Of a stretch of DNA of 5,804 nt, positions 1 to 5,804 are shown one piece after another; the first letter of the stretch is position 1, and each line of letters opens with the position of its first letter. A model generated the notes under the pieces. The model was not told where the DNA came from. It did not search any database and worked only from the letters and a program-made list of their open reading frames with translations. The position numbers and the translations under genes are program-made. Where the stretch lies: NCBI GenBank assembly GCA_003694205.1, contig RFKS01000008.1, forward strand, positions 1 through 5,804, given 5' to 3'. This DNA is from Alphaproteobacteria bacterium. GTDB taxonomy: Bacteria; Pseudomonadota; Alphaproteobacteria; Sphingomonadales; Rhodothalassiaceae.

Positions 1-1506
1 CTCGGCGAAGAAGGCATAGGCGAGATTGTCGCTGTCGTCGCCGAGGAAACCCATCACGCAATTGCCCTGATTGTCATTGGGACCGCCGGGCGGGAAGGGA
101 TTGCCCTGGCAGCGGCCCGGCGCGATGGCGAAGGGATCGCGCTTGACGAGATCGACGAGCGAGTCGCGGCCGTCCTTGTCGCGCTGCACGGTGGTCGTCA
201 GGATGGTGTCGGTCTGCACGATATAGGCGCCCGCGGTCCAGCGCAGCCACTGGTCCTCGGGCGAGGTGTAGCGAATCTCCTCGCTGAGCGCGTCGGAAAC
301 GCGGAACTGCGTGTTCTTTTGCGCCGCGGCTGCGGTGCGCGGCGGCTGTTCGCCGATCGCGAACTGCACGAGTCGGTCATAGGATGAGACCGAGGTCCAG
401 GTGCCGGCATCGCCATCATATTTGATGAGGAAGGAGAGGTTGTAGATATTGCGGTGATCAATGCCGAGCAGATTGGTCTGCAGCGGCACCTGCGTACTGT
501 TGAAATTGCCGACATTGAACGGCTTGCCGGGCACCTGCAATTCGGCGCAATTGCCGGGCAGGCAGACACTGGCACCGCCGGTGACGGGGCCCGCCGCATC
601 CTGCGGGCTGCCTGGCTTGAAGATGCCGAGGAACTGCCCGAGCGACTGACCCGAGCCCGGCATCGTCTCGTGGAAGATCGGCGCGACGTCAATGAATCCG
701 AGCGCGTTGGCATTGTCATACGAGTAGCTGCCGCGCATGTCGACCGACAGCTTGTCATTCGGCTCCCAGAGGAGACGCGAACGGACGGACAGGTTCTCCG
801 ATGCGTCGCCCTTGGTCCCGGTGGTGATATTGTCGCGGAAACCGTCGTCATTGTAGTAGGAGAAGGCAAGCCGTCCGAACAGCTTGTCCTCGACGATGGG
901 GCCGCTGACGGCCGCCTGGCCCTTGCCCATGTGCCCACCACCGGCGCCGGCGCGGACGAAGCCCTCGAACTCATTGCTCGGCTTCTTGGTCGTGATGACG
1001 ATGGCGCCGCCCAGCGCATTGCGGCCATAGAGCGCGCCCTGCGGACCCTTCAGCACCTCGATCTGCTGCACGTCGAAGAGCTCCTGGGAGATGCCGATCG
1101 GCGAGGTGTTGAGCACGCCGTCGATGACCACCGCCACCGAGGGGTCGGTGTTTCGGAACTGCGAGATGCCGCGGATGTTGACAAAGGCGAAGGTCGAGCT
1201 TTGCGTCTCGACGAGATAGAGATTGGGCACGAGGCTCGCATAGTCGCGCATGCTCTTGACGCCGATATTCTCGATGTCGCGCTCGGTGAAGGCGTTCACC
1301 ATGGCGGGCGCGTCCTGCAGGCTCTGCTCGCGTTTGAGGGCGCGGACGACGATTTCCTCGAGCACCGTCTCCTTGGCGCCAGTCTTGCTCTCATTGTCAG
1401 TCTGCGCAGACGTTTGCGTCTGCGCGTGGGCCAGCGACGCTCCGGCCACAAGCGCGACGGCACTGCAGGCCAGACGGCGCGACAATGCGCGGTGGTGATC
1501 GAACAT
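1..1506 (-). CDS. TonB-dependent outer-membrane receptor, N-terminal 502 residues (runs off left edge); candidate nucleoside receptor
   Basis: This is an outer-membrane beta-barrel transporter energised by TonB-ExbB-ExbD. The frame is open from the ATG at 1506-1504 to base 1 with no stop. Residues 1-28 form a Sec signal peptide: basic start, hydrophobic core, and an AHA-Q signal peptidase I site. Residues 46-54 (ETVLEEIVV) are the likely TonB box. The plug domain spans about 58-175 and includes NIRGI at 110-114 and VLKGPQGALYGRNALGG at 151-167. Barrel strands follow, for example EEIRYTSPEDQW and the last visible stretch NLAYAFFAE. The start is supported by GGAGG at 1518-1514, seven bases upstream. 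Receptors of this type usually have about 700-950 residues, so the C-terminal third or more is missing. The mature part seen has only four cysteines, in two close pairs (315/320 and 466/483). The family call is firm. The nucleoside substrate is inferred only from the divergent nucleoside operon and shared control region. Confidence 0.95.
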   Translation of the reverse strand, partial: MFDHHRALSRRLACSAVALVAGASLAHAQTQTSAQTDNESKTGAKETVLEEIVVRALKREQSLQDAPAMVNAFTERDIENIGVKSMRDYASLVPNLYLVETQSSTFAFVNIRGISQFRNTDPSVAVVIDGVLNTSPIGISQELFDVQQIEVLKGPQGALYGRNALGGAIVITTKKPSNEFEGFVRAGAGGGHMGKGQAAVSGPIVEDKLFGRLAFSYYNDDGFRDNITTGTKGDASENLSVRSRLLWEPNDKLSVDMRGSYSYDNANALGFIDVAPIFHETMPGSGQSLGQFLGIFKPGSPQDAAGPVTGGASVCLPGNCAELQVPGKPFNVGNFNSTQVPLQTNLLGIDHRNIYNLSFLIKYDGDAGTWTSVSSYDRLVQFAIGEQPPRTAAAAQKNTQFRVSDALSEEIRYTSPEDQWLRWTAGAYIVQTDTILTTTVQRDKDGRDSLVDLVKRDPFAIAPGRCQGNPFPPGGPNDNQGNCVMGFLGDDSDNLAYAFFAE

Positions 1507-1570
1507 TCCTTTTCCTCCCCTTGAGGTTTTTGCTCCTCTGACAGAATGTTCCCCAATTCCTGTCCCGCGC

Positions 1571-1598
1571 ATCATAGCATGATTCAAGGAAAGTGCAA
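1571..1598 (-). promoter_or_regulatory. Predicted sigma70-type promoter of the TonB-dependent receptor
   Basis: Read on the minus strand, TTGCAC (1598-1593) and TATGAT (1576-1571) are separated by 16 bp. The -10 is preceded by TGC, giving an extended -10 (TGnTATGAT). Transcription would start near 1563-1565, leaving a leader of roughly 58 bases before the ATG at 1506. The -35 lies within the right-facing half of the palindrome at 1594-1607, so a protein bound there would block RNA polymerase. The elements are seen directly; their activity is inferred. Confidence 0.6.
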
Positions 1599-1607
1599 AC
1601 GATTGCA
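1594..1607. promoter_or_regulatory. LacI/GalR-type operator, site 1, overlapping the receptor -35
   Basis: The sequence TGCAAACGATTGCA has inverted arms TGCAA/TTGCA around a central CG, the usual architecture of LacI-family operators. Only the positions flanking the central CG break perfect symmetry. It overlaps the -35 hexamer of the receptor promoter, the classic position for repression. A closely matching palindrome lies 186 bp away centre to centre (1780-1793): read on the minus strand this site is TGCAATCGTTTGCA, identical to site 2 at 12 of 14 positions. No regulator gene is present in the window, so the cognate protein is unknown. Confidence 0.65.
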
Positions 1608-1892
1608 TATTCGAGTCAGGAATCGTGGGAATGTCTAGGCTCGGAAGGGGCCCTGCGCACGCCGAATCCGCCTCTGCCCGCGTCGTCATCGGGCGCGAGA
1701 ATGACATATCGGGTTTCGTCGTAGGGCATCGCGGTCGACGACCGTGTGGGCAGCCTTCCTGTTGGATCGGGGTGCCAACTGCAATCGATTGCGAAGGACG
1801 GTGCCCGCGTTGGAAGAGGGGGTCGTCCGGGGGAGTGGCGCGGCCGCTTTCGGCAACCGCCTGATCGCGGCAGGTTTTTCGCGTGCGGCGAT
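1608..1892. other. Intergenic stretch with no convincing gene
   Basis: Apart from the palindrome at 1780-1793, this part of the divergent region shows no supported gene. Short open frames exist on both strands, for example 1625-1864 plus and 1729-1616 minus. None has a good ribosome binding site or a recognisable family. I see no tRNA, no riboswitch I can name and no terminator with a U tract. It is long for a simple bidirectional promoter, so a further regulatory element or a decayed gene is possible. Confidence 0.5.
1780..1793. promoter_or_regulatory. LacI/GalR-type operator, site 2, between the two promoters
   Basis: TGCAATCGATTGCG contains the perfect 12-bp palindrome GCAATCGATTGC with a central CG. 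Only its outermost bases are asymmetric. It shares the TGCAA-n-CG-n-TTGC framework with the site at 1594-1607. It lies about 100 bp upstream of the predicted deoA -35 (1893), not on it. It may therefore act through looping with site 1, or regulate a promoter I have not recognised. The palindrome is seen directly; the regulator class is inferred from its architecture. Confidence 0.6.
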
Positions 1893-1921
1893 TTGACAGC
1901 GGATCGAATTTTCAATTAGAT
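1893..1921 (+). promoter_or_regulatory. Predicted sigma70-type promoter of the deoA operon
   Basis: TTGACA (1893-1898) is a perfect -35 consensus. After exactly 17 bp comes TTAGAT (1916-1921), a fair -10. The segment is AT-rich against its surroundings. Transcription would begin near 1928, giving a leader of about 64 bases before the deoA ATG. No other equally good promoter is visible before deoA, and the short gaps downstream suggest it serves all four rightward genes. Confidence 0.6.
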
Positions 1922-1931
1922 GGTCAAAATT
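1907..1931. repeat. AT-rich inverted repeat over the deoA -10
   Basis: AATTTT (1907-1912) and AAAATT (1926-1931) are inverted arms separated by 13 bp, with the predicted -10 inside the loop. Such a position could serve as an operator. However, six-base AT arms can arise by chance in promoter DNA, and this motif is unlike the two TGCAA palindromes. Confidence 0.25.
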
Positions 1932-1977
1932 TCGTAGCAGCGTGGGCCGCTGGGAGGCTTGTGCCGTGGCGCGGGAG

Positions 1978-1983
1978 AAAGGA
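1978..1983 (+). promoter_or_regulatory. Ribosome binding site deciding the deoA start
   Basis: AAAGGA ends eight bases before the ATG at 1992. This favours that codon over the upstream in-frame TTG at 1959, which would add 11 residues that are not needed for a full-length DeoA. Confidence 0.7.
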
Positions 1984-1991
1984 CGGGCGCG

Positions 1992-3314
1992 ATGCTGATC
2001 GCCGACATCATCCGCAAGAAGCGCGACGGCGGCACTCTCGATGCGGCGGAGATCGCGGCCGTCGTGCGCGGCCTGGCGGATGGCAGCCTCCCCGCGGAGC
2101 AAGCGGCGGCGCTCGCGATGGCAATCTATTTCCGGTCCATGAGCTTCGAGGAGGCCGGGATTCTGACGCGCGAGATGGCGCGCTCCGGCACCGTGCTCGC
2201 GTGGGACAGCGCGGCGCTCGGCGGTCCCGTTGTGGACAAGCACTCGACCGGCGGGGTCGGCGACAAGGTGAGCTTCCTGCTGGCGCCGATCGCGGCGGCC
2301 TGTGGTTGTTTCGTGCCCATGATCTCGGGGCGCGGGCTGGGCCATACCGGCGGCACGCTCGACAAGCTTGATGCCATCCCCGGCTATTCCTCGGCCCCCG
2401 ATCTCGATCGCTTCCGCGAGGTGGTGGCCGATGTCGGCTGCGCGATCATCGGTCAGACCGACGATCTCGCACCGGCGGACCGGCGGCTCTATGCCATCCG
2501 CGACGTGACCGGCACCGTCGAATCGATCCCGCTTATCACCGCCTCGATCCTGTCGAAGAAGATTGCCGCCGGGCTCGAGGGCCTGGTCATGGACGTCAAG
2601 GTGGGCAGCGGCGCCTTCATGGCGTCACACGAGGATGCGCGGGCGCTGGCGCAAAGCCTGATCGGAACGGCGGCGGCGGCGGGATTGTTGACGCACGCGC
2701 TGGTCACCGACATGAACGAACCGCTGGGCCACACCGCCGGCAATGCGCTCGAGATCGCCGAGTGCGTCGATTATCTCCTCGGCCGCGAACGCGAGCCCCG
2801 GCTCGACGCGGTGGTGATGGCGCTGGTCGCCGAGATGCTGGTGCTTGGCGGACTCACAAAGGATCGCGCTGCGGCCCGTGCGCGCGCTCTCGACGCGCTT
2901 GACTCGGGGCGTGCGGCGGAAAGATTTGGCCGCATGGTCGCGGCGATGGGCGGCCCCAGGGATTTTCTCGAGCGTAGCGAAAGCTATCTGCCCAAGGCAC
3001 CGGTCGTCCGGCCCGTTCATGCAGGACGAAAGGGATATGTGGCGGCGGTCGACACCCGGGCGGTGGGGGTCGCGATCATCGGGCTCGGCGGTGGCCGCCG
3101 GCGCATCGAGGACCGGCTCGATCTCTCGGTCGGTTTCAGCGATTTCGCGCCCGTCGGAAGCCCGGTCGACAGGGAGCGGCCGTTGGCCCTGGTCCATGCC
3201 GCGAGTGAGGCCGACGCCGAGGCCGCGGCGGCGGCCTTGCGGGCCGCGGTCGAGATCCGGGACGCGCCGCCGGCCGGGCGTCCGATCATTTACGAGACCT
3301 TGACCGAAGCCTGA
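1992..3314 (+). CDS. deoA: Thymidine phosphorylase
   Basis: This cytosolic enzyme converts thymidine or deoxyuridine plus phosphate into thymine or uracil and 2-deoxyribose 1-phosphate. The product has 440 residues, the same length as E. coli DeoA. From the N-terminus it shows a helical domain (about 1-65), the phosphate-binding KHSTGGVGDK (83-92) and the family signature SGRGLGHTGGTLDKLDAIPG (112-131). DVKVGSGAFM (201-210) and DMNEPLGHTAGNALEIAE (240-257) follow, and then the C-terminal PYNP domain (about 345-415, with GLGGGRRR and DLSVGFSD). Residues matching the known E. coli active site (His85, Arg171, Ser186, Lys190) are present one position earlier: His84, Arg170, Ser185 and Lys189. It is the first gene of the apparent operon, and the transporter starts 77 bp after its stop. 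The deoxyribose 1-phosphate it makes would need DeoB and DeoC, which are not in the window. A broad pyrimidine nucleoside phosphorylase is the main alternative, but length and motifs favour DeoA. Confidence 0.95.
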   Translation: MLIADIIRKKRDGGTLDAAEIAAVVRGLADGSLPAEQAAALAMAIYFRSMSFEEAGILTREMARSGTVLAWDSAALGGPVVDKHSTGGVGDKVSFLLAPIAAACGCFVPMISGRGLGHTGGTLDKLDAIPGYSSAPDLDRFREVVADVGCAIIGQTDDLAPADRRLYAIRDVTGTVESIPLITASILSKKIAAGLEGLVMDVKVGSGAFMASHEDARALAQSLIGTAAAAGLLTHALVTDMNEPLGHTAGNALEIAECVDYLLGREREPRLDAVVMALVAEMLVLGGLTKDRAAARARALDALDSGRAAERFGRMVAAMGGPRDFLERSESYLPKAPVVRPVHAGRKGYVAAVDTRAVGVAIIGLGGGRRRIEDRLDLSVGFSDFAPVGSPVDRERPLALVHAASEADAEAAAAALRAAVEIRDAPPAGRPIIYETLTEA

Positions 3315-3378
3315 CGCCATGGCCAATGCGGTGGAGCCGCGCTAGAAGAGCGGGCGGCCGCATGGGGGCACACGAAGG

Positions 3379-3383
3379 GGAGG
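3379..3383 (+). promoter_or_regulatory. Ribosome binding site deciding the nupC GTG start
   Basis: GGAGG, within the purine run GAAGGGGAGGGA, sits eight bases before the GTG at 3392. The upstream in-frame ATGs at 3326 and 3362 lack a site this good and would add a hydrophilic, arginine-rich extension. The TTG at 3386 is too close to the site. Confidence 0.75.
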
Positions 3384-3391
3384 GATTGGCA

Positions 3392-4606
3392 GTGCACTGG
3401 ATCAGTTTTCTCGGCATGGCGGTGATCGTCGGTATCGCCGTCGCCCTGTCGACGAACCGCCGCAAGATCAGCCCACGCATCGTTCTCAGCGCCTTTGCCC
3501 TGCAGGCCGGCGTCGCGGCGCTGGTTCTTTATGTGCCGGCGGGCAAGGCCTTCATCGAGGCGCTGTCGGAGGGCGTGCGAGCGCTCCTCGAGTTCTCCAA
3601 TGCGGGTATCAACATGGTCTTCGGGCCGCTGGCCGACACGAGTTCGGGCATCAGCTTTGCGGTTCATGTGCTGCCGATCGTGATCTTCTTCGCCTCGCTG
3701 ATGTCGGTCCTCTATCATCTTGGCGTGATGCAGATCGTGGTGCGTGCCGTCGGCGGCGCCATCCGGCGCATTCTCGGCACCGAGGCCGTGGAATCGCTCA
3801 ACGCGGCGGCCAACATTTTCGTCGGTCAGACCGAGGCGCCGCTCGTCGTGCGTCCCTATCTCGGGCGGCTCACCGAGCCGCAGCTTTTCGCCGTCATGGT
3901 CTCGGGGCTCGCCTCGGTCGCGGGCACCGTACTTGCGGCCTATGCAAAGATGGGAATTCCGGTCGAGTATCTCCTTGCCGCCAGTTTCATGGCCGCACCC
4001 GGCGGCCTGCTGATGGCCAAGATCATCATGCCGGACGAGGACCCCGATGCCCCCGACGAGGCACTGAATATCGAACGCGTGCGCGACGCCAATGTGATTC
4101 TCGCCGCCGCCAATGGTGCCCGCGACGGTGTCCGGCTGGCGGTCAATATCGGCGCCATGCTGATCGCCTTCGTGGCGCTGATTGCGTTGTTCAACGGTAT
4201 TGTCGGCGGCATCGGCGGCTGGTTTGGCTATCCCGACGTCACGCTCGAAAAGCTTCTCGGCGAGCTGTTCGCGCCATTGATGTGGCTGTTGAGCGTGCCC
4301 TGGTCGGAGGCCCATGTCGCGGGGGCGCTTTTTGGCGAGAAGCTGATCCTCAACGAATTCGTCGCCTATTTCGACCTCAGCACCAAGTACATGGATTCGC
4401 TGAGTCCGCATTCGCTCGCGGTCGTCACCTTCTCGCTGTGCGGCTTCGCCAACCTGTCGTCGATCGCCATCCTGCTCGGCGGGCTCGGCAGCCTCGTTCC
4501 CGAAAAGCGCGACCTCATCGCCAAATTCGGCCTGCGCGCGGTGGCCGCGGGATCGCTGTCCAATCTCATGAGCGCCGCGCTCGCGAGCCTTCTCGTCGGG
4601 GTCTGA
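3392..4606 (+). CDS. nupC: Concentrative nucleoside transporter, CNT/NupC family
   Basis: This inner-membrane symporter imports nucleosides using a cation gradient. From the GTG start the product has 404 residues, close to the roughly 400 of bacterial CNT proteins, and it begins directly in the first membrane segment (MHWISFLGMAVIVGIAVALS). The family core is intact: NIFVGQTEAPLVVRPY (141-156), SGLASVAGTV (171-180), LNEFVAY (320-326) and CGFANLSS (350-357). Compared from memory with Vibrio cholerae CNT, the nucleoside-contacting residues are kept: Gln146, Thr147, Glu148, Glu322, Asn354 and Ser357. So is Asn141, which belongs to that protein's sodium site, so sodium coupling is plausible but unproven. 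Pyrimidine versus purine preference cannot be read safely. The next gene begins 18 bp after its stop. Annotation pipelines may choose the ATG at 3326 (426 residues), but the ribosome binding site and hydropathy favour 3392. Confidence 0.93.
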   Translation: MHWISFLGMAVIVGIAVALSTNRRKISPRIVLSAFALQAGVAALVLYVPAGKAFIEALSEGVRALLEFSNAGINMVFGPLADTSSGISFAVHVLPIVIFFASLMSVLYHLGVMQIVVRAVGGAIRRILGTEAVESLNAAANIFVGQTEAPLVVRPYLGRLTEPQLFAVMVSGLASVAGTVLAAYAKMGIPVEYLLAASFMAAPGGLLMAKIIMPDEDPDAPDEALNIERVRDANVILAAANGARDGVRLAVNIGAMLIAFVALIALFNGIVGGIGGWFGYPDVTLEKLLGELFAPLMWLLSVPWSEAHVAGALFGEKLILNEFVAYFDLSTKYMDSLSPHSLAVVTFSLCGFANLSSIAILLGGLGSLVPEKRDLIAKFGLRAVAAGSLSNLMSAALASLLVGV

Positions 4607-4624
4607 GGCAGCCGGGAGCGATAT

Positions 4625-5578
4625 ATGGCACGACCGGTCATCATCGACTGCGACCCGGGGCAGGACGATGCGGTGGCGCTCCTGCTTGCCTTCGCGGCAC
4701 CCGAAGCGCTCGACGTACTCGGCGTCACCACGGTCGCCGGCAATGTGCCGCTGGCGCTGACCCAGCGCAATGCGCGGCTCATGGTCGATCTCGCCGGGCG
4801 CCGGGATGTGCCCGTTTTCGCCGGCTGCGCCCGTCCCCTGGTGTGCGAGCTGGTCACCGCCGAATATGTCCATGGCCAGACGGGCATCGACGGCATCGAG
4901 GTGCGCGAGCCGGAGCAGCCGCTTGAGCCCCGGCACGCGGTCGACTTCATCATCGACACGCTGCTCTCGCACACCGATCCGGAAGGGGTGACCCTGGTGC
5001 CCACCGGACCGCTCACCAATATCGCCATGGCACTCGTCAAGGAGCCGCGGATAGTGCCCCGGATCCGCGAGATCGTGATCATGGGCGGCGCCATGCGCGA
5101 GGGGGGCAACCACACGCCCTCGGCGGAGTTCAATATCCGGGTCGACCCGCACGCCGCCGATGTCGTGCTTCGCTGCGGCCGGCCGATCACCATGTTCGGC
5201 CTCGACGTCACGCATCAGGTGCCGGCAACCAGGGAGCGGATCGCGCGCATCGCCGCGCTTGACAATCCAGTCGCCGCGGCGGTGGCGGGGATGCTTTCCT
5301 TTTACGGCCGCTTCGACAGCCGGAAATACGGGATGGATGGGGCGCCGCTGCACGATCCGTGCACGATCGCCTATCTGCTTTCCCCCGATCTGTTCGAAAC
5401 CCGCGCCTGCCACGTGGCGGTCGAGACCGACTCGCCCCTCACACGCGGGCACACGGCGGTCGATTTCTGGCACGTGACCGGGCTGCCGGAGAATGTGCAT
5501 TGGGCGCACCGGGTCGACGCCGACGGCTTCTATCGCCTCTTGACCGCGCGCCTCGACCGCTATAGCGCCAAGACATGA
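4625..5578 (+). CDS. Ribonucleoside hydrolase, inosine-uridine preferring family (RihA/RihB-like)
   Basis: This cytosolic calcium-dependent enzyme hydrolyses the N-glycosidic bond of ribonucleosides to give a free base and ribose. The 317-residue product has the usual family length. It begins with the metal- and ribose-binding motif DCDPGQDD (8-15), followed by VAGN (37-40), VHGQTGIDG (82-90, with His83), TGPLTNIA (127-134), IMGGA (152-156) and SAEFNIRVDP (166-175). Near the C-terminus is PLHDPCTIAYLL (241-252) with the catalytic-region His243 and metal ligand Asp244. The pattern HGxTGxDG plus HD resembles the pyrimidine-preferring E. coli enzymes RihA and RihB more than purine-specific ones. 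Substrate range cannot be fixed from sequence alone. The start at 4625 has GGGAG (4614-4618) six bases upstream. Its ATG follows the transporter by 18 bp, and its stop overlaps the ribokinase start, so the ribose it frees would be phosphorylated by the next gene's product. Confidence 0.93.
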   Translation: MARPVIIDCDPGQDDAVALLLAFAAPEALDVLGVTTVAGNVPLALTQRNARLMVDLAGRRDVPVFAGCARPLVCELVTAEYVHGQTGIDGIEVREPEQPLEPRHAVDFIIDTLLSHTDPEGVTLVPTGPLTNIAMALVKEPRIVPRIREIVIMGGAMREGGNHTPSAEFNIRVDPHAADVVLRCGRPITMFGLDVTHQVPATRERIARIAALDNPVAAAVAGMLSFYGRFDSRKYGMDGAPLHDPCTIAYLLSPDLFETRACHVAVETDSPLTRGHTAVDFWHVTGLPENVHWAHRVDADGFYRLLTARLDRYSAKT

Positions 5579-5804
5579 TACCGCAAACGCGCCGCCATGC
5601 CGTGAGCGATCGCGCAAGCCCGACCATCGCCGTCGTCGGATCGGTCAATCTCGACCTCGTCGCAAGCGCAGACCGCCTGCCCGCGCCCGGGGAAACCGTC
5701 ACCGGTGCGACATTGACGCGCCATCCCGGCGGCAAGGGCGGCAACCAGGCGCTGGCGGCGCGGCGGCTCGGTGCCGAGGTGGCGCTTTTCGCCGCCACCG
5801 GCAA
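5575..5804 (+). CDS. rbsK: Ribokinase, N-terminal 76 residues (runs off right edge)
   Basis: This PfkB-family sugar kinase phosphorylates ribose with ATP to ribose 5-phosphate. Visible motifs are VVGSVNLDLVA (20-30), LPAPGETV (35-42) and the substrate-binding PGGKGGNQALAARRLGAEV (51-69), which is typical of RbsK. The full protein should be about 300 residues, so roughly three quarters is missing. The chosen ATG (5575) overlaps the hydrolase stop as ATGA, which implies translational coupling; no clear ribosome binding site precedes it. An in-frame GTG at 5602 would give a shorter N-terminus closer to typical ribokinases but also lacks a good site. The position after a nucleoside hydrolase supports ribose as substrate. 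Another PfkB kinase such as deoxyribokinase or a nucleoside kinase is a less likely alternative. Confidence 0.9.
   Translation, partial: MIPQTRRHAVSDRASPTIAVVGSVNLDLVASADRLPAPGETVTGATLTRHPGGKGGNQALAARRLGAEVALFAATG

Noticed and set aside
58..554. GCAATTGC palindromes at 58-65 and 547-554 resembling operator halves
   Set aside because: They lie inside the receptor coding sequence, lack the central CG of the two intergenic sites, and are short enough to arise by chance.
454..1524. A 356-codon open frame on the plus strand opposite the receptor
   Set aside because: It also aligns codon for codon with the sense frame. The sense frame carries the signal peptide, TonB box and plug signature, so this is an antisense artefact of codon use.
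1625..1864. A 79-codon plus-strand frame in the intergenic region
   Set aside because: It starts at GTG without a good ribosome binding site, runs through the operator at 1780-1793 and shows no recognisable domain.
1959..1991. Extended deoA N-terminus from a TTG at 1959
   Set aside because: The ATG at 1992 has AAAGGA at proper spacing and gives the 440-residue length of E. coli DeoA; the extension is not needed.
3328..3340. Possible hairpin GCGG-TGGAG-CCGC between deoA and nupC as a terminator
   Set aside because: The stem is only four base pairs and no U tract follows, so read-through into nupC is expected.
5581..5594. CCGCAAACGCG resembling a half of the TGCAAnCG operator
   Set aside because: Only one half matches, it lies inside the ribokinase start region, and no promoter is visible beside it.
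3290..5617. A 775-codon open frame on the minus strand opposite nupC and the nucleoside hydrolase
   Set aside because: Its codon boundaries coincide exactly with the sense codons of both genes, which share one frame. It stays open simply because these GC-rich genes avoid TTA, CTA and TCA codons in that frame. The translation is low-complexity and His/Arg/Asp-rich, with no family match, while the sense proteins have complete active sites.

Overview
The window is GC-rich and its coding genes use codons ending mostly in G or C. It looks like chromosomal DNA of an alphaproteobacterium, most plausibly a sphingomonad or a Caulobacter-like relative. That placement rests on protein style: a long TonB-dependent receptor with an EEIVV-type TonB box and a VLKGPQGALYGRNALGG plug signature, combined with a TonB-linked catabolic locus. 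It is an inference, not a phylogenetic result.

Layout. Positions 1-1506 on the minus strand hold the N-terminal 502 residues of a TonB-dependent outer-membrane receptor that runs off the left edge. A 485-bp divergent intergenic region follows (1507-1991). It carries a promoter for the receptor, a promoter for the rightward genes, and two closely related 14-bp palindromes of the LacI/GalR operator type. From 1992 to the right edge, four tightly packed plus-strand genes form an apparent operon: thymidine phosphorylase (deoA, 1992-3314), a concentrative nucleoside transporter (nupC type, 3392-4606), a ribonucleoside hydrolase (4625-5578) and the start of a ribokinase (rbsK, 5575 to the edge).

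How the genes fit together. The operon reads as a nucleoside scavenging pathway. The CNT transporter brings nucleosides across the inner membrane. DeoA splits thymidine or deoxyuridine with phosphate into base plus 2-deoxyribose 1-phosphate. The hydrolase splits ribonucleosides into base plus free ribose, and ribokinase turns ribose into ribose 5-phosphate. The divergent receptor shares the control region and is therefore a candidate TonB-driven nucleoside importer for the outer membrane, a job done by the passive channel Tsx in E. coli. One palindrome overlaps the -35 element of the receptor promoter; the other lies between the two promoters. This suggests control by a LacI-family repressor encoded outside the window.

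I see no RNA gene, insertion sequence, CRISPR array or convincing intrinsic terminator. The enzymes and transporter belong to known families. The points most worth checking are the predicted regulon and the substrate of the receptor.
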